Source: Bacillota bacterium (GTDB lineage Bacteria > Bacillota > Bacilli > Paenibacillales > NBRC-103111). Taken from it: a DNA stretch of 64,000 nucleotides. The stretch lies in NCBI GenBank assembly GCA_023388055.1, contig JAEWGW010000040.1:62001-126000 (forward strand). The letters run 5' to 3'. Both the position numbers and the translations under genes were made by a program. Below the pieces are notes generated by a model that saw nothing but the letters and a program-made list of their open reading frames with translations, searched no databases and was not told the origin of the DNA. Below are positions 8,915 to 17,128 of this stretch, one piece after another. How positions within the stretch are numbered: position 1 is the first letter of the stretch; each line of letters starts with the position of its first letter.

Positions 8915-9247
8915 ATGGCAATGGTAATGATCCAGGCAGTAGTAAGACCCGAGAAGGCAGACGCCGTGCTGGCCGAGCTGATGATGGCGGGTTTCCCCTC
9001 CGTCAGCAAAATGGATATTGTGGGCCGCGGGAAGCAGAAGGGCATTCAGATCGGCGACACCCACTACGACCAGCTCTCCAAGAAAATGCTGTTTATGGTG
9101 GTAGATGAAAGCGATAAGGACGATGTGATCAAAATTGTAATGCGGGTCGCCCGGACTGGGGAAAAAGGCGCCTTCGGCGACGGTAAAATTTTTATCCTCC
9201 CCGTATACGAGGCCTATACCATCAGCTCCGGCAAGAATGTGCTGTAG
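8915..9247 (+). CDS. PII-family nitrogen regulatory protein, NifI1 (NifHD)-like
   Basis: Small trimeric signal protein of the PII family, about 110 residues. The start was set at the ATG after AAAGGA; two more ATGs follow within four codons. The body resembles NifI1: VRPEKADAVLAELMMAGFP, then the short T-loop region GRGKQKGIQIGDTHYDQLSK, and the C-terminal GDGKIFILPVYEAYTISSGK. It lacks the GlnB-type T-loop carrying the uridylylated tyrosine. NifI1 normally works with NifI2 in archaeal and some bacterial nif operons to switch off nitrogenase. Here there is no NifI2 or nif gene in view, so its partner is unknown. It is monocistronic and ends in a strong terminator. Confidence 0.85.
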   Translation: MAMVMIQAVVRPEKADAVLAELMMAGFPSVSKMDIVGRGKQKGIQIGDTHYDQLSKKMLFMVVDESDKDDVIKIVMRVARTGEKGAFGDGKIFILPVYEAYTISSGKNVL

Positions 9248-9307
9248 GCTAAGGCAAGCCATTATATCTACATAACCCGGCGGGAGGTGCAGCTCCCCCG
9301 GCAATCG

Positions 9308-9341
9308 AAAATCCCGGTGCCTGGGAAGGCGCCGGGATTTT
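9308..9341. terminator. Bidirectional terminator between PII and phosphotransferase genes
   Basis: AAAATCCCGGTGCC pairs with GGCGCCGGGATTTT around a six-base loop. It serves the convergent genes on both sides. Confidence 0.85.
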
Positions 9342-9356
9342 GCATGGCGGAGCATA

Positions 9357-10376
9357 TCAGAGGGTCCAGGATTGGTCAGGCTCCCAGTCTGGAAAAGGCG
9401 CGTTCTCCAGAATGCGGCTCCGCCACTCTTCATGACGCTCGGAATCCTGCCGGATCAGCTCGGGAGAGAAGATGGTAAAAAGCAGCATCCGTCTGTAATG
9501 GAGAAACAGGTTCAACCGTTGGCGCCAGTAAGGTGCAAGGGGATATTCACTTTCATATTCCTCCAAAAAACGTGCCGCCACCTTCTTCAGCCACTGGGGA
9601 TCGGCGGGTGGCCGCTCCAACGTTCCGTTGGCAGCATAGGTGAAGATGCTGTACAAGGCAATTGCCAGGTCGCAGGCGAACCAATGGGGGCAAGCCACAT
9701 CGAAATCGAGAACCGTAATTTCCCCTTGGCTAAACAGGAGATTTTCAATATGCAGATCATTGTGGGTGAAGCCGAAGCCGTCCCGTTCCTGGGGCAGCTC
9801 ATCCAGCTGGCGCTTCAGAGCCCGCCATTGCTCACGAACCTCGTCGTCCTTGCAGAAGCTGTCGAAAAACCGCCACTCATTCTCCCAACCCAGCAGCATG
9901 CCCTCCGGGTCACCAGGAAGCGTCTGCCAGACGGGATACTCCGCCGCTGCCGCGTGCATGCGGCCCATGGTTTTTCCCCAAAGGGCAAACAAATCCTCAT
10001 GCTCTTCCCTGGGATGTTTGAACAATGGTTTCCCTTCCCGCTTGCGGTACGTATACGCCACCACCGTCTGGTCAGGACCCTGCTCCACGGCATACAGTCC
10101 GCCTTGGACTGAAGGCTCGGGATAAACAATGGGAATGCCCCGGTCACCGAAAAAACGGACGAACTCCAGCCGGCCCTTCATGGTCTGCAGCCTGTCCTCT
10201 ACCTCCGCCTCGGGCATCTCCATGATCTTGAGAATGTAGGAGCCCTCCTCCGTCGGATATTCATACAGCACCCCGTCCGACCAGGCGTGGCCCCCTTGAA
10301 AATAGACCAGCTCCGAAGCTGCGGTTCCATACGAACGCGCCAGCCCATCCAGAATTTCAACCGGTATTTCCTTCAC
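9357..10376 (-). CDS. APH-family phosphotransferase (CotS/homoserine-kinase-like)
   Basis: Protein-kinase-fold phosphotransferase. The catalytic motif THNDLHIENLL (HxDxxxxN) and the metal-binding DFD of VLDFDVACPHW lie near residues 200-230, in the order expected for aminoglycoside phosphotransferase-fold enzymes. The frame is open to an ATG at 10403. However, CGGAGG lies nine bases before the GTG at 10376, so translation probably starts there and gives about 339 residues. Sporeformers carry many such proteins (CotS, YutH, YsxE types) whose substrates are unknown. Resistance should not be assumed. Confidence 0.8.
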   Translation of the reverse strand: MKEIPVEILDGLARSYGTAASELVYFQGGHAWSDGVLYEYPTEEGSYILKIMEMPEAEVEDRLQTMKGRLEFVRFFGDRGIPIVYPEPSVQGGLYAVEQGPDQTVVAYTYRKREGKPLFKHPREEHEDLFALWGKTMGRMHAAAAEYPVWQTLPGDPEGMLLGWENEWRFFDSFCKDDEVREQWRALKRQLDELPQERDGFGFTHNDLHIENLLFSQGEITVLDFDVACPHWFACDLAIALYSIFTYAANGTLERPPADPQWLKKVAARFLEEYESEYPLAPYWRQRLNLFLHYRRMLLFTIFSPELIRQDSERHEEWRSRILENAPFPDWEPDQSWTL

Positions 10377-10556
10377 ACTGTATCGCCTCCGGCAACATGA
10401 CATCTTCTGCTGTCATTATTATGTCATAGTGTGCGGAGCAGAAGGCGACGAATATTGCTGTCAGTCCACCGGGGAATGTTGTTTTTGGCAGGATTTTAGG
10501 GTACATACTATATCATATGTATGTATGACATTCTGAAAAGCAGGAGGACGATGCAA

Positions 10557-10985
10557 ATGGCTTCGTGGTTAATTTATGCACTGCTGTCTGCCGCCATGGC
10601 TGCGTTGGTGGCCGTGTTCGGCAAAATCGGGCTGGCTGGAGTGGACGCCAATACAGCTACCGCTATGCGTTCGGTGATTATGGCTTTGTTTCTGCTGGGG
10701 GTGCTGGCTTACGAGGGCAAGCTGGGGCAAATCGCTTCCGTAGCCGCCAACAAAAAAGCCATGAGCTTCATTTTGTTAAGCGGCTTGGCCGGAGCATTGT
10801 CATGGCTTTTTTACTTTGTCGCACTAAAGTATGGAAATGTCTCCCAGGTGGGGCCCGTGGATAAGCTGAGTGTGGTGATGGCCGTAATTCTCTCTGTCCT
10901 GTTCCTCGGCGAGAAGCTGTCCTTACTGAATGCTGCCGGCGTGGTGATGATTGCTGCCGGAGCACTTCTGGTGGCGTGGAAGTAA
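10557..10985 (+). CDS. EamA/DMT-type small membrane transporter
   Basis: About 142 residues with four to five hydrophobic helices, half the length of a full ten-helix DMT protein and matching the short EamA proteins that act as dimers. The motif FYFVALKYGNVSQVGPVDKLS is typical of the EamA repeat. The start at 10557 has AGGAGG nine bases upstream; two earlier ATGs are less well placed. It is monocistronic with a strong terminator behind. Substrate unknown. Confidence 0.8.
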   Translation: MASWLIYALLSAAMAALVAVFGKIGLAGVDANTATAMRSVIMALFLLGVLAYEGKLGQIASVAANKKAMSFILLSGLAGALSWLFYFVALKYGNVSQVGPVDKLSVVMAVILSVLFLGEKLSLLNAAGVVMIAAGALLVAWK

Positions 10986-11033
10986 CCGCAACGGCAACAG
11001 TAAGGTTCGCCGGCCCGCCTGGAACACCGCAAA

Positions 11034-11078
11034 CGCAAAGAAGAACCGCCGAATAAATTTCCGGCGGTTCTTCTTGCG
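11034..11078. terminator. Strong hairpin terminator after the EamA gene
   Basis: AAGAAGAACCGCCG and CGGCGGTTCTTCTT form a near-perfect 14-base stem around an A/T-rich loop, flanked by matching CGCAA/TTGCG. It can work in both directions. Confidence 0.75.
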
Positions 11079-11105
11079 CTTGAGTCGGATCATACCTATA
11101 CGAAA

Positions 11106-11280
11106 TGCAAAAGTGCAGCTAATCTGGGGCTATCGGCGGTTTACCCGGCCTCCAAATGCAAAAATGCAGTTATTTTCGGATAAACCGCCTGTTCAGGCCC
11201 CGATGAGGGAAAATAACTGCATTTTTGCAGGATGGCTGCCCTCAACCGGCCCACCGCAGCTAAATAACTGCACTTTTGCA
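11106..11280. repeat. Four-copy interspersed repeat, TGCAAAAATGCAG type
   Basis: Two direct copies (TGCAAAAGTGCAG 11106-11118 and TGCAAAAATGCAG 11157-11169) are followed by two inverted copies (CTGCATTTTTGCA 11217-11229 and CTGCACTTTTGCA 11268-11280), roughly 50 bases apart. The two halves can fold back on each other. This looks like one of the intergenic repeat families common in Paenibacillus chromosomes. No coding role. Confidence 0.6.
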
Positions 11281-11289
11281 GTTTGTGCG

Positions 11290-11390
11290 CAGCTGTCGAT
11301 GAGGCCGGTCTGCCTTATGAAGCGCGAACAGCTGCCGATGAGGCCAGTCTGCCTTATCGAGCGCGAACAGCTGCCGGTAAGGCCGGTGCG
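11290..11390. repeat. 39-base tandem repeat, 2.5 copies
   Basis: Units begin CAGCTG(T/C)CGATGAGGCC at 11290, 11329 and, partly, 11368, with 39-base spacing and few mismatches. The repeat lies between the amino-acid ABC gene end and the previous repeat. It belongs to no recognisable gene. Confidence 0.6.
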
Positions 11391-11433
11391 CCGCATCGGT
11401 CCAACAGACTGCTTGGACGCTGGATGTCGATGT

Positions 11434-12168
11434 CTACAGCACCTTGGACAAAAACTCCTGGGTGCGCTCCTGCTGCGGGCTGCCGAAAATCTGCTCCGGC
11501 GGTCCCTCTTCCACGATATGCCCCTGCTCCATGAAGATGACCCGGTCGCCGACCTCACGGGCAAAGCCCATCTCGTGAGTAACGACCACCATGGTCATCC
11601 CTTCCTTGGCCAGGTCCTTCATGACCGCCAACACCTCGCCCACCATCTCCGGGTCAAGAGCGGAGGTGGGTTCGTCGAACAGCATAACTTTGGGCTCCAT
11701 AGCCAAGGCACGGGCAATGGCCACCCGCTGGGATTGCCCGCCGGACAGGGAAGCTGGATACGCATCCGCTTTTTCCGACAAACCTACCTTCTCCAGCAGC
11801 TCCATAGCCTTCTTCCTGGCCCGCTCCAACGACCACTTGCGGATTTGAACAGGAGCCAGCGTAATGTTCTCCAGCACCGTTTTATGCGGAAACAGGTTGA
11901 ACTGCTGGAACACCATCCCGACCTCCTGACGGATTTCGGTGATCTTCGTTTCCTTATCCATCAGGGAAATACCTTCGATGCGGATTTCGCCCCCGGTGGG
12001 CTCCTCCAGCAAATTCAGACAGCGCAGGAAGGTGGATTTGCCGGAGCCGGAGGGCCCGATCACCACCACTACCTCCTGGGTTTTAATCTCCACGTTGATA
12101 TTCTCCAGCACCCGGTTGGTTCCGAAGGCTTTGGCCAGCTGGTTCACTTCAATAATGGTATCCCTCAT
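11434..12168 (-). CDS. Polar amino-acid ABC transporter ATP-binding protein (GlnQ-like)
   Basis: ATPase of a polar amino-acid importer, 244 residues. Walker A is GPSGSGKSTFLR (about 34-45), the signature LSGGQSQRVAIARALAM, Walker B KVMLFDEPTSALDPE, and the switch histidine THEMGFAREV. Length and motifs match the GlnQ/ArtP/TcyC group. It is the last gene of a binding protein-permease-ATPase operon (13664 to 11434, minus strand), six bases after the permease. Confidence 0.93.
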   Translation of the reverse strand: MRDTIIEVNQLAKAFGTNRVLENINVEIKTQEVVVVIGPSGSGKSTFLRCLNLLEEPTGGEIRIEGISLMDKETKITEIRQEVGMVFQQFNLFPHKTVLENITLAPVQIRKWSLERARKKAMELLEKVGLSEKADAYPASLSGGQSQRVAIARALAMEPKVMLFDEPTSALDPEMVGEVLAVMKDLAKEGMTMVVVTHEMGFAREVGDRVIFMEQGHIVEEGPPEQIFGSPQQERTQEFLSKVL

Positions 12169-12174
12169 GTGCCG

Positions 12175-12822
12175 TTACACCTTCCTTTCGATGTAGACGA
12201 GCAGCTTGTTCAAGCTGTAGGTCAGAACGAAATAGATGGCCGCCGCCGTCAGATACGGCTCCCACACCCGCATATATTGGCCACGCATCGCATTGGACCA
12301 ATACATGATTTCAGGAGCCGCCACCAGCGCCACCAGCGAGGAATCCTTCACCAGCACGATAAATTCGTTGCCGAAGGCCGGGATCATCCGTTTAATGGCT
12401 TGGGGCAGAATGATATGCCTCATGGTTTCCCAATGGCTCATGCCCAAGGAAAAAGCCGCTTCCCGCTGGCCCTTATCGATGGACTGGATGCCCGCCCGGA
12501 AAATCTCCGCACAATAGGCGGCAGAGTTCAGGGACAAGGCCGTAATAGCCGAGGCCCAAGGGTTGGTGCTGCCCGTAATCAGGGGAATAAGTCCGAAATG
12601 CACAATCAGGATCTGCACATACAACGGCGTTCCCCGGAAAAAGTTGATATACGCCTGGGAAGGCCACTTCAGAAACCAGTACCGGGACATTTTGCTGAAG
12701 CTGATGGCAAGACCGCCCACAGAGCCCAGCAGAATGGACACCAGCGAGATAATGATGGTAAACCCTGTCCCCCTCAGTAGGAGACTCCCGTATTCATATA
12801 TGATGTCAAATCGGAAATCCAT
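12175..12822 (-). CDS. Polar amino-acid ABC transporter permease
   Basis: Membrane channel subunit of the amino-acid importer, 215 residues with about five helices and the HisM/GlnP-type signature FRGTPLYVQILIVHFG (about 62-77). The EAA-like loop is EAAFSLGMSHWETMRHIILP. A single permease suggests a homodimer. It sits between the binding protein and the ATPase genes in one operon. Confidence 0.92.
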   Translation of the reverse strand: MDFRFDIIYEYGSLLLRGTGFTIIISLVSILLGSVGGLAISFSKMSRYWFLKWPSQAYINFFRGTPLYVQILIVHFGLIPLITGSTNPWASAITALSLNSAAYCAEIFRAGIQSIDKGQREAAFSLGMSHWETMRHIILPQAIKRMIPAFGNEFIVLVKDSSLVALVAAPEIMYWSNAMRGQYMRVWEPYLTAAAIYFVLTYSLNKLLVYIERKV

Positions 12823-12860
12823 CTAACTCTTCCCTTCCGCAGATGAAAGAATAGTCTCTT

Positions 12861-13664
12861 TTACTTCGCGTTCAGGAGTACGCTCACGTTGGGCTCCTCG
12901 CCAAACCATTTCTTATACATCTTGGCATAGGTACCGTTCTCGATGACGGTTTTGATGGCCGGATCAAGCTTCGCCTTCAGGTCGCTGCCCTTGGGGTATG
13001 CCAGACCATAGAACTCTGCGCCAAAGTTGGTTTTGTCCGGAATGGTGACGAATTTCTTCTTGGGGTTATTCTTTGCATATTCACGCACGATGGCAATGTC
13101 TGCAACTGCTGCGTCCACACCGCCCTTGTCCAGCTCCATAAAGGCAAGCACATTGCTTTCGAATTTCTTCAGGTTGGTGTTGCCGTTGCCCATAATTTTG
13201 GTCATCAGCTCATCGGCTGTAGTAGCGCCTTGTACGGCAACCTTCTTGTCCTTCAGATCAAGGGCAGTTTTGATGGGGCTGCCTTCCTTGACCAGAATCA
13301 TATTGGTGGACTCAAAATAAGGGATGGAAAAATCATAGCTTCCCTTGCGCTCATCTGTAATGGAAATGGAGGAAATGCCCATTTGGTACTCGGTGCCTTG
13401 CTTCACGCTCTCCAGCATGGTATCCCAGCCGGTGTTTTTCACTTCATAGTCCAGCTTCGCTTCCTTCATGACGGCAGCCAGGAAATCAATGTCGAAGCCG
13501 ACAATCTTGTCCTTATCCATACTCTCCATAGGGGCGTAGGAGGCATCCGTGGCCACCATAATTTTCTTGCCGCCGCTTGCGCTTGTTGCTTCCTTCTTCT
13601 CGCCGCAAGCCGCCAGGGAAAAAGCCAATACTAAAGACAAACCCGCCACCAGCATCTTCTTCAT
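12861..13664 (-). CDS. Amino-acid ABC transporter substrate-binding lipoprotein
   Basis: Solute-binding lipoprotein of 267 residues. The signal peptide ends in a lipobox LAAC at about residues 17-20, so it is lipid-anchored outside the cell. The family-3 binding fold is clear: ATDASYAPMESMDKDKIVGFDIDFL, and later GTTADELMTKI-like and DAAVADIAIVREY stretches. The ligand is probably glutamine or another polar amino acid, by family only. It is first in the operon. Confidence 0.92.
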   Translation of the reverse strand: MKKMLVAGLSLVLAFSLAACGEKKEATSASGGKKIMVATDASYAPMESMDKDKIVGFDIDFLAAVMKEAKLDYEVKNTGWDTMLESVKQGTEYQMGISSISITDERKGSYDFSIPYFESTNMILVKEGSPIKTALDLKDKKVAVQGATTADELMTKIMGNGNTNLKKFESNVLAFMELDKGGVDAAVADIAIVREYAKNNPKKKFVTIPDKTNFGAEFYGLAYPKGSDLKAKLDPAIKTVIENGTYAKMYKKWFGEEPNVSVLLNAK

Positions 13665-13717
13665 CCGTTTCGCATCCTCCCGTTTTTGAACATTTGACCA
13701 TTGTTTTTATGTTTGAA

Positions 13718-13769
13718 ATTTTAACAGTTTAACGGACAAAAGACAATGACATTTTTCGTTTTCATGTCA
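13718..13769 (-). promoter_or_regulatory. Promoter and upstream inverted repeat of the amino-acid importer
   Basis: On the minus strand TTGTCT (13741-13746) and TAAAAT (13718-13723) are 17 bases apart. Directly upstream lies the inverted repeat TGACAT-11-ATGTCA (13747-13769), a candidate regulator site. Confidence 0.45.
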
Positions 13770-13851
13770 GTAAAGGTAACATAAATCCATAAAAAGTTAC
13801 GATTTTGCCATAAAATCTCCGCTTTTTACCAGCAGCTTGGGTAGAGATTTC

Positions 13852-14763
13852 TTACACCTGCCCGGCATCCTCACGCCATTTCACCGCATGCTGGCGGATA
13901 AGGCACATAAACTCACGCATAACGGGCGTTATAACTCTCTTTTTGTGGGAGGCCATCTGTGTCACGAGGCGCTGCGGGCGATCATCCCAGGCCAATGCGG
14001 ACAATCTGCCCTGGCGGATCTCGCTCTCCACGGTAATAAGCGGCAGGAAGGAGAGGCCCAGACCCGAGATAACACAGTTCTTAATGGCTTCGATGCTCCA
14101 GAATTCCAGCCCTTGGCTGGGATAAACTCCGCTGGCATTCAGCGTATGCTCGAAGAGGGCGCGGTAGGTGCAGCCAGGTTCGGTATACAGCATAACCTCA
14201 CTCTTCAAGTGGGCGGGGGTCACCGGAATAACCTTCTCCAGGGGATGGCCGGGCGGGGCGATCAGAGTCATCTTTTCTTCCACCAGAGGTTCAATCAGCA
14301 GATCCTTGTCCTCCGCCGGATGCTGGAGCATAATAACCAGATCCATTTCGCCGCTTTTGACCCGGTCGCCCATCTCCGAGCATAATCCGGGCTTCAGGGT
14401 AATCTGTACATCTCCATACCGGTTCTTGAATTCACGAATCACTGCCGGCAGGCGGAAGGCTGTGAGAGACTCCGGGGCGCTGATGGTCAGGGTCCCGCTG
14501 ATCTCGTCGTTGAAACGAATAGCGTCCTTAGCCAGGGCATGCAGCTTGGAGATCTCCTGAGCATAGGGGAGAAACTTCTGCCCCGAAGCGGTGAGTGAGG
14601 TTTTTTTGCCGAAGCGGTCAAACAGGGCTGTGCCCAGCTCCATCTCCAATGCCTGGATCTGCGCCGTAACACTGGACTGCACATACCCCAGAGCAGCCGC
14701 AGCCTTGGTGAAGCTGCCCGCTTCCACTACAGCAATAAAAGTAAGCAGATGTCTCAATTCCAT
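13852..14763 (-). CDS. LysR family transcriptional regulator
   Basis: LTTR of about 303 residues. The N-terminal winged HTH reads ELRHLLTFIAVVEAGSFTKA followed by AAALGYVQSSVTAQIQALE. The effector-binding domain (about 90-295) follows. The start at 14763 has GGGAGA upstream; a longer in-frame start at 14805 would overlap the divergent promoter. It is transcribed away from the small membrane protein gene at 14886, and the 120 bases between hold inverted repeats typical of LTTR sites. The likely target is that gene. Effector unknown. Confidence 0.9.
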   Translation of the reverse strand: MELRHLLTFIAVVEAGSFTKAAAALGYVQSSVTAQIQALEMELGTALFDRFGKKTSLTASGQKFLPYAQEISKLHALAKDAIRFNDEISGTLTISAPESLTAFRLPAVIREFKNRYGDVQITLKPGLCSEMGDRVKSGEMDLVIMLQHPAEDKDLLIEPLVEEKMTLIAPPGHPLEKVIPVTPAHLKSEVMLYTEPGCTYRALFEHTLNASGVYPSQGLEFWSIEAIKNCVISGLGLSFLPLITVESEIRQGRLSALAWDDRPQRLVTQMASHKKRVITPVMREFMCLIRQHAVKWREDAGQV

Positions 14764-14775
14764 GTGACCATCTCT

Positions 14776-14826
14776 CCCATCGATAATATCGATATATCCC
14801 ATCAATACATTCCGTTATCCGATGGG
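14776..14826. promoter_or_regulatory. Candidate LysR operator in the divergent promoter region
   Basis: ATCGATAATATCGAT (14779-14793) is an odd-length palindrome. CCCATCGATAA (14776-14786) also pairs with TTATCCGATGGG (14815-14826). Both lie between the LysR start and the divergent gene at 14886, the standard place for autoregulation. Confidence 0.5.
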
Positions 14827-14885
14827 ATTATTATCTGGTAGGATATAAGAAATTTCAAGCATTGAATGAGAAAGGATGTGTCGGA

Positions 14886-15215
14886 ATGATGGAAGGTTTT
14901 ATGCTGGTGATGACTGCGGGTTTGGCTGTGCTTGTGTATGGGGAAGGAAGCACCAAACACCTGGCGAATGCGGGCGGCGCCCGGGGCAGGCTTCAGCGTG
15001 CATTCCTGATGCATGCTCTCCCTCTTTTGCTCTACGCCCTCGCGATGGCCGTTCTGTGGATGGCCGGGGACGGCGGTTTGGCCCGTTACCCGGTGGGCGG
15101 TGCAGCGGCTATCTTCTATGCCATCCTTATTATCGCTACCCGCCGCTTCACCTTGAGTCTGGCCCTCAGCCTGGGCATTGTAATTCTAGCCGCCTTGCCT
15201 TCCCCCTTGCTGTAA
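14886..15215 (+). CDS. Small membrane protein of unknown function
   Basis: About 109 residues and not recognised. Three or four hydrophobic stretches are visible: the N-terminus, about 35-60, about 67-82 and the C-terminal LSLALSLGIVILAALP. The start at 14886 has AAAGGA nine bases upstream. It is divergent from the LysR gene and probably controlled by it, so its role may be the key to that regulator. No family can be named. Confidence 0.65.
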   Translation: MMEGFMLVMTAGLAVLVYGEGSTKHLANAGGARGRLQRAFLMHALPLLLYALAMAVLWMAGDGGLARYPVGGAAAIFYAILIIATRRFTLSLALSLGIVILAALPSPLL

Positions 15216-15285
15216 GCCGGCACCGCCGCGTTGCATTTCCCTTCTCCCTGGGCTAAGCTAAAACAGTACGAAGGGAGGAACTTGC

Positions 15286-15753
15286 ATGAACAAAATCCTA
15301 ATCAGCTCCTGCCTCCTGGGCGAGAAGGTCCGCTACAACGGTGAAAGTAAGGCCTTCGTTGATCCGCGGCTGGCCCGCTGGCAGGAGGAAGGACGGCTCA
15401 TTCCGGTTTGCCCCGAAATGGAGGGCGGACTGCCCGTTCCCCGGCCGCCAGCCCAACGTCATGGAGACCGGGTGGTCACAGAGGACGGGAGCGATGTGTC
15501 GGAGGCTTTCCAACTAGGGGCGCAAGCCGCTCTGGTATTGGCCCAGCAGCATGGAGCCTGCGTGGCGGTGCTGAAGCAGAATAGCCCCTCCTGCGGCAGC
15601 CGCTTCATTCATGACGGCTCCTTCCAAGGGATACTAATCCCCGGTGAGGGTGTGACCACGGAGCTCCTCAGGCAGCATGGCATTGCCGTGTTCGGGGAGG
15701 ATCAATTGGACGAGGCTGAGCGGATGCTTGAAGAAGCCCGCCTTCCGGATTAA
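15286..15753 (+). CDS. DUF523 domain-containing protein
   Basis: A 155-residue single-domain protein of the DUF523 (YbbK-like) family. The N-terminal ILISSCLLGEKVRYNG, the central PVCPEMEGGLPVPRPPA and the cysteine motif VLKQNSPSCGSRFIHDG are diagnostic. The conserved cysteines suggest metal or thiol chemistry, but the family function is not established. AGGGAGG precedes the start. Only nine bases separate it from the mechanosensitive channel gene, so the two are cotranscribed. Confidence 0.9.
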   Translation: MNKILISSCLLGEKVRYNGESKAFVDPRLARWQEEGRLIPVCPEMEGGLPVPRPPAQRHGDRVVTEDGSDVSEAFQLGAQAALVLAQQHGACVAVLKQNSPSCGSRFIHDGSFQGILIPGEGVTTELLRQHGIAVFGEDQLDEAERMLEEARLPD

Positions 15754-15762
15754 GGGGGCGCT

Positions 15763-17049
15763 ATGGATCAATTGCAGCATTTGCTTGCCGAGCTGGGAGC
15801 TGGCGGGTTTTGGGGTGCCTTTTTGGCTAACGTCATCCTTGTCGTCTGTATCATCCTGCTCAGTATCCTGGCCAACTGGATCACCAAAAAGGTCGTGCTC
15901 CAGATCATCAGCCGCTACATCCATAAGACCCGGTACCAGTGGGACAATATCCTGCTGGAGCGCAAGGTCTTCCATAAGCTCTCCCATGTGGTACCCGCTA
16001 TTATCATCTACGGCTTTTCCTTCATGTTTCCTGCTTATCAGGAGGGGATTGTGAAGGGCGTCAGCATCTACATGAATTTGGTAGGCATTCTGGTGGTGAA
16101 CGCGTTCCTGAATGCCGTCAACGACATTTACTGTACCTACGAAATATCCAAAGCCCGCCCTATCCGCGGCTATATCCAGATGCTCCAGATTTTCATATGG
16201 ATCATCGGGGCCATACTGGCTATCTCTACCCTCGCCGGCAAAAGCCCTCTGCTGCTCCTGAGCGGAATCGGCGCCTTATCCGCAGTGCTGCTGCTGGTGT
16301 TTAAGGACTCCCTGCTGGGGCTTGTGGCAGGTGTGCAGCTGGCCTCCAACGATATGGTGCAGGTGGGCGATTGGATTGATATGCCCAAGTATGGTGCGGA
16401 CGGCAGCGTCATTGATATTTCCCTGAACACAGTTAAAGTCCAAAATTGGGATAAAACCATTACCACCATTCCCGCCTATGCGCTGATCTCCGATTCCTTC
16501 AAAAACTGGCGGGGCATGATTTCGTCAGGGGGACGGCGGATCAAACGGGCGGTGTATGTGGATACCGGGAGCATTGTGTTTTGTACCCCGGAGATGGTCG
16601 GCTCCTTCCGCAAAATCCATTATCTGCGGGATTATATTGACCAAAAGGCGGAGGAAATCGAGCAGTACAACCTGCAAAATGGCATTGACCGATCCAATCG
16701 GGTGAACGGCCGGGCGTTGACCAATATCGGCGTCTTCCGGGCGTACATCCAGCATTACATCGAACGCCATCCCCGCATCCATCCCGGCATGGTCCGGATG
16801 GTCAGGCAGCTGGAGCCGGGGCCCAACGGGCTGCCAATCGAAATCTACGCCTTCGCCAATTCGACGGAGTGGGCGGTTTACGAGGGCATCCAGTCGGATA
16901 TATTCGATCATATTCTGGCCGTAGCGCCAGAATTCGGACTCCGTGTATTCCAGAATCCCTCGGGGCATGATCTGCAGCGCCTGTCGGCAGCAGCTTCCCC
17001 CGGGGATCAGCCGGAGGAACCCCGCCGCCTGCTTCAGGGGGCGGAATAA
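15763..17049 (+). CDS. MscS-family mechanosensitive channel (YbdG-like)
   Basis: Membrane channel, 428 residues. Several N-terminal helices up to about 150 are followed by the MscS pore helix and beta-domain: LLLLSGIGALSAVLLLVFKD, then VQVGDWIDMPKYGADGSVID and a C-terminal soluble region. Size and the long linker after the beta-domain resemble E. coli YbdG/MscM rather than the 286-residue MscS. It would release solutes under osmotic downshock. It is second in a two-gene operon with DUF523 and is followed by a terminator. Confidence 0.9.
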   Translation: MDQLQHLLAELGAGGFWGAFLANVILVVCIILLSILANWITKKVVLQIISRYIHKTRYQWDNILLERKVFHKLSHVVPAIIIYGFSFMFPAYQEGIVKGVSIYMNLVGILVVNAFLNAVNDIYCTYEISKARPIRGYIQMLQIFIWIIGAILAISTLAGKSPLLLLSGIGALSAVLLLVFKDSLLGLVAGVQLASNDMVQVGDWIDMPKYGADGSVIDISLNTVKVQNWDKTITTIPAYALISDSFKNWRGMISSGGRRIKRAVYVDTGSIVFCTPEMVGSFRKIHYLRDYIDQKAEEIEQYNLQNGIDRSNRVNGRALTNIGVFRAYIQHYIERHPRIHPGMVRMVRQLEPGPNGLPIEIYAFANSTEWAVYEGIQSDIFDHILAVAPEFGLRVFQNPSGHDLQRLSAAASPGDQPEEPRRLLQGAE

Positions 17050-17053
17050 AGAG

Positions 17054-17091
17054 AAGAGCCTGTTTCCGTGAGTGGGAAACAGGCTCTTTTT
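17054..17091 (+). terminator. Rho-independent terminator after the MscS gene
   Basis: GAGCCTGTTTCC pairs with GGGAAACAGGCTC, followed by TTTTT. It is also preceded by AA on the other side and so could serve the convergent gene at 17129. Confidence 0.88.
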
Positions 17092-17128
17092 CATGAAAGG
17101 ATGGTCTTATTGGGTTTGGGGGAATTGC

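Noticed and set aside
9357..10376. Aminoglycoside resistance gene
   Set aside because: The fold is shared by many spore and metabolic kinases; no resistance-specific feature is visible.
10951..12780. A 609-codon open frame on the plus strand
   Set aside because: It lies opposite the amino-acid ABC genes and repeats. The minus-strand genes have clear family motifs, and this frame has none.
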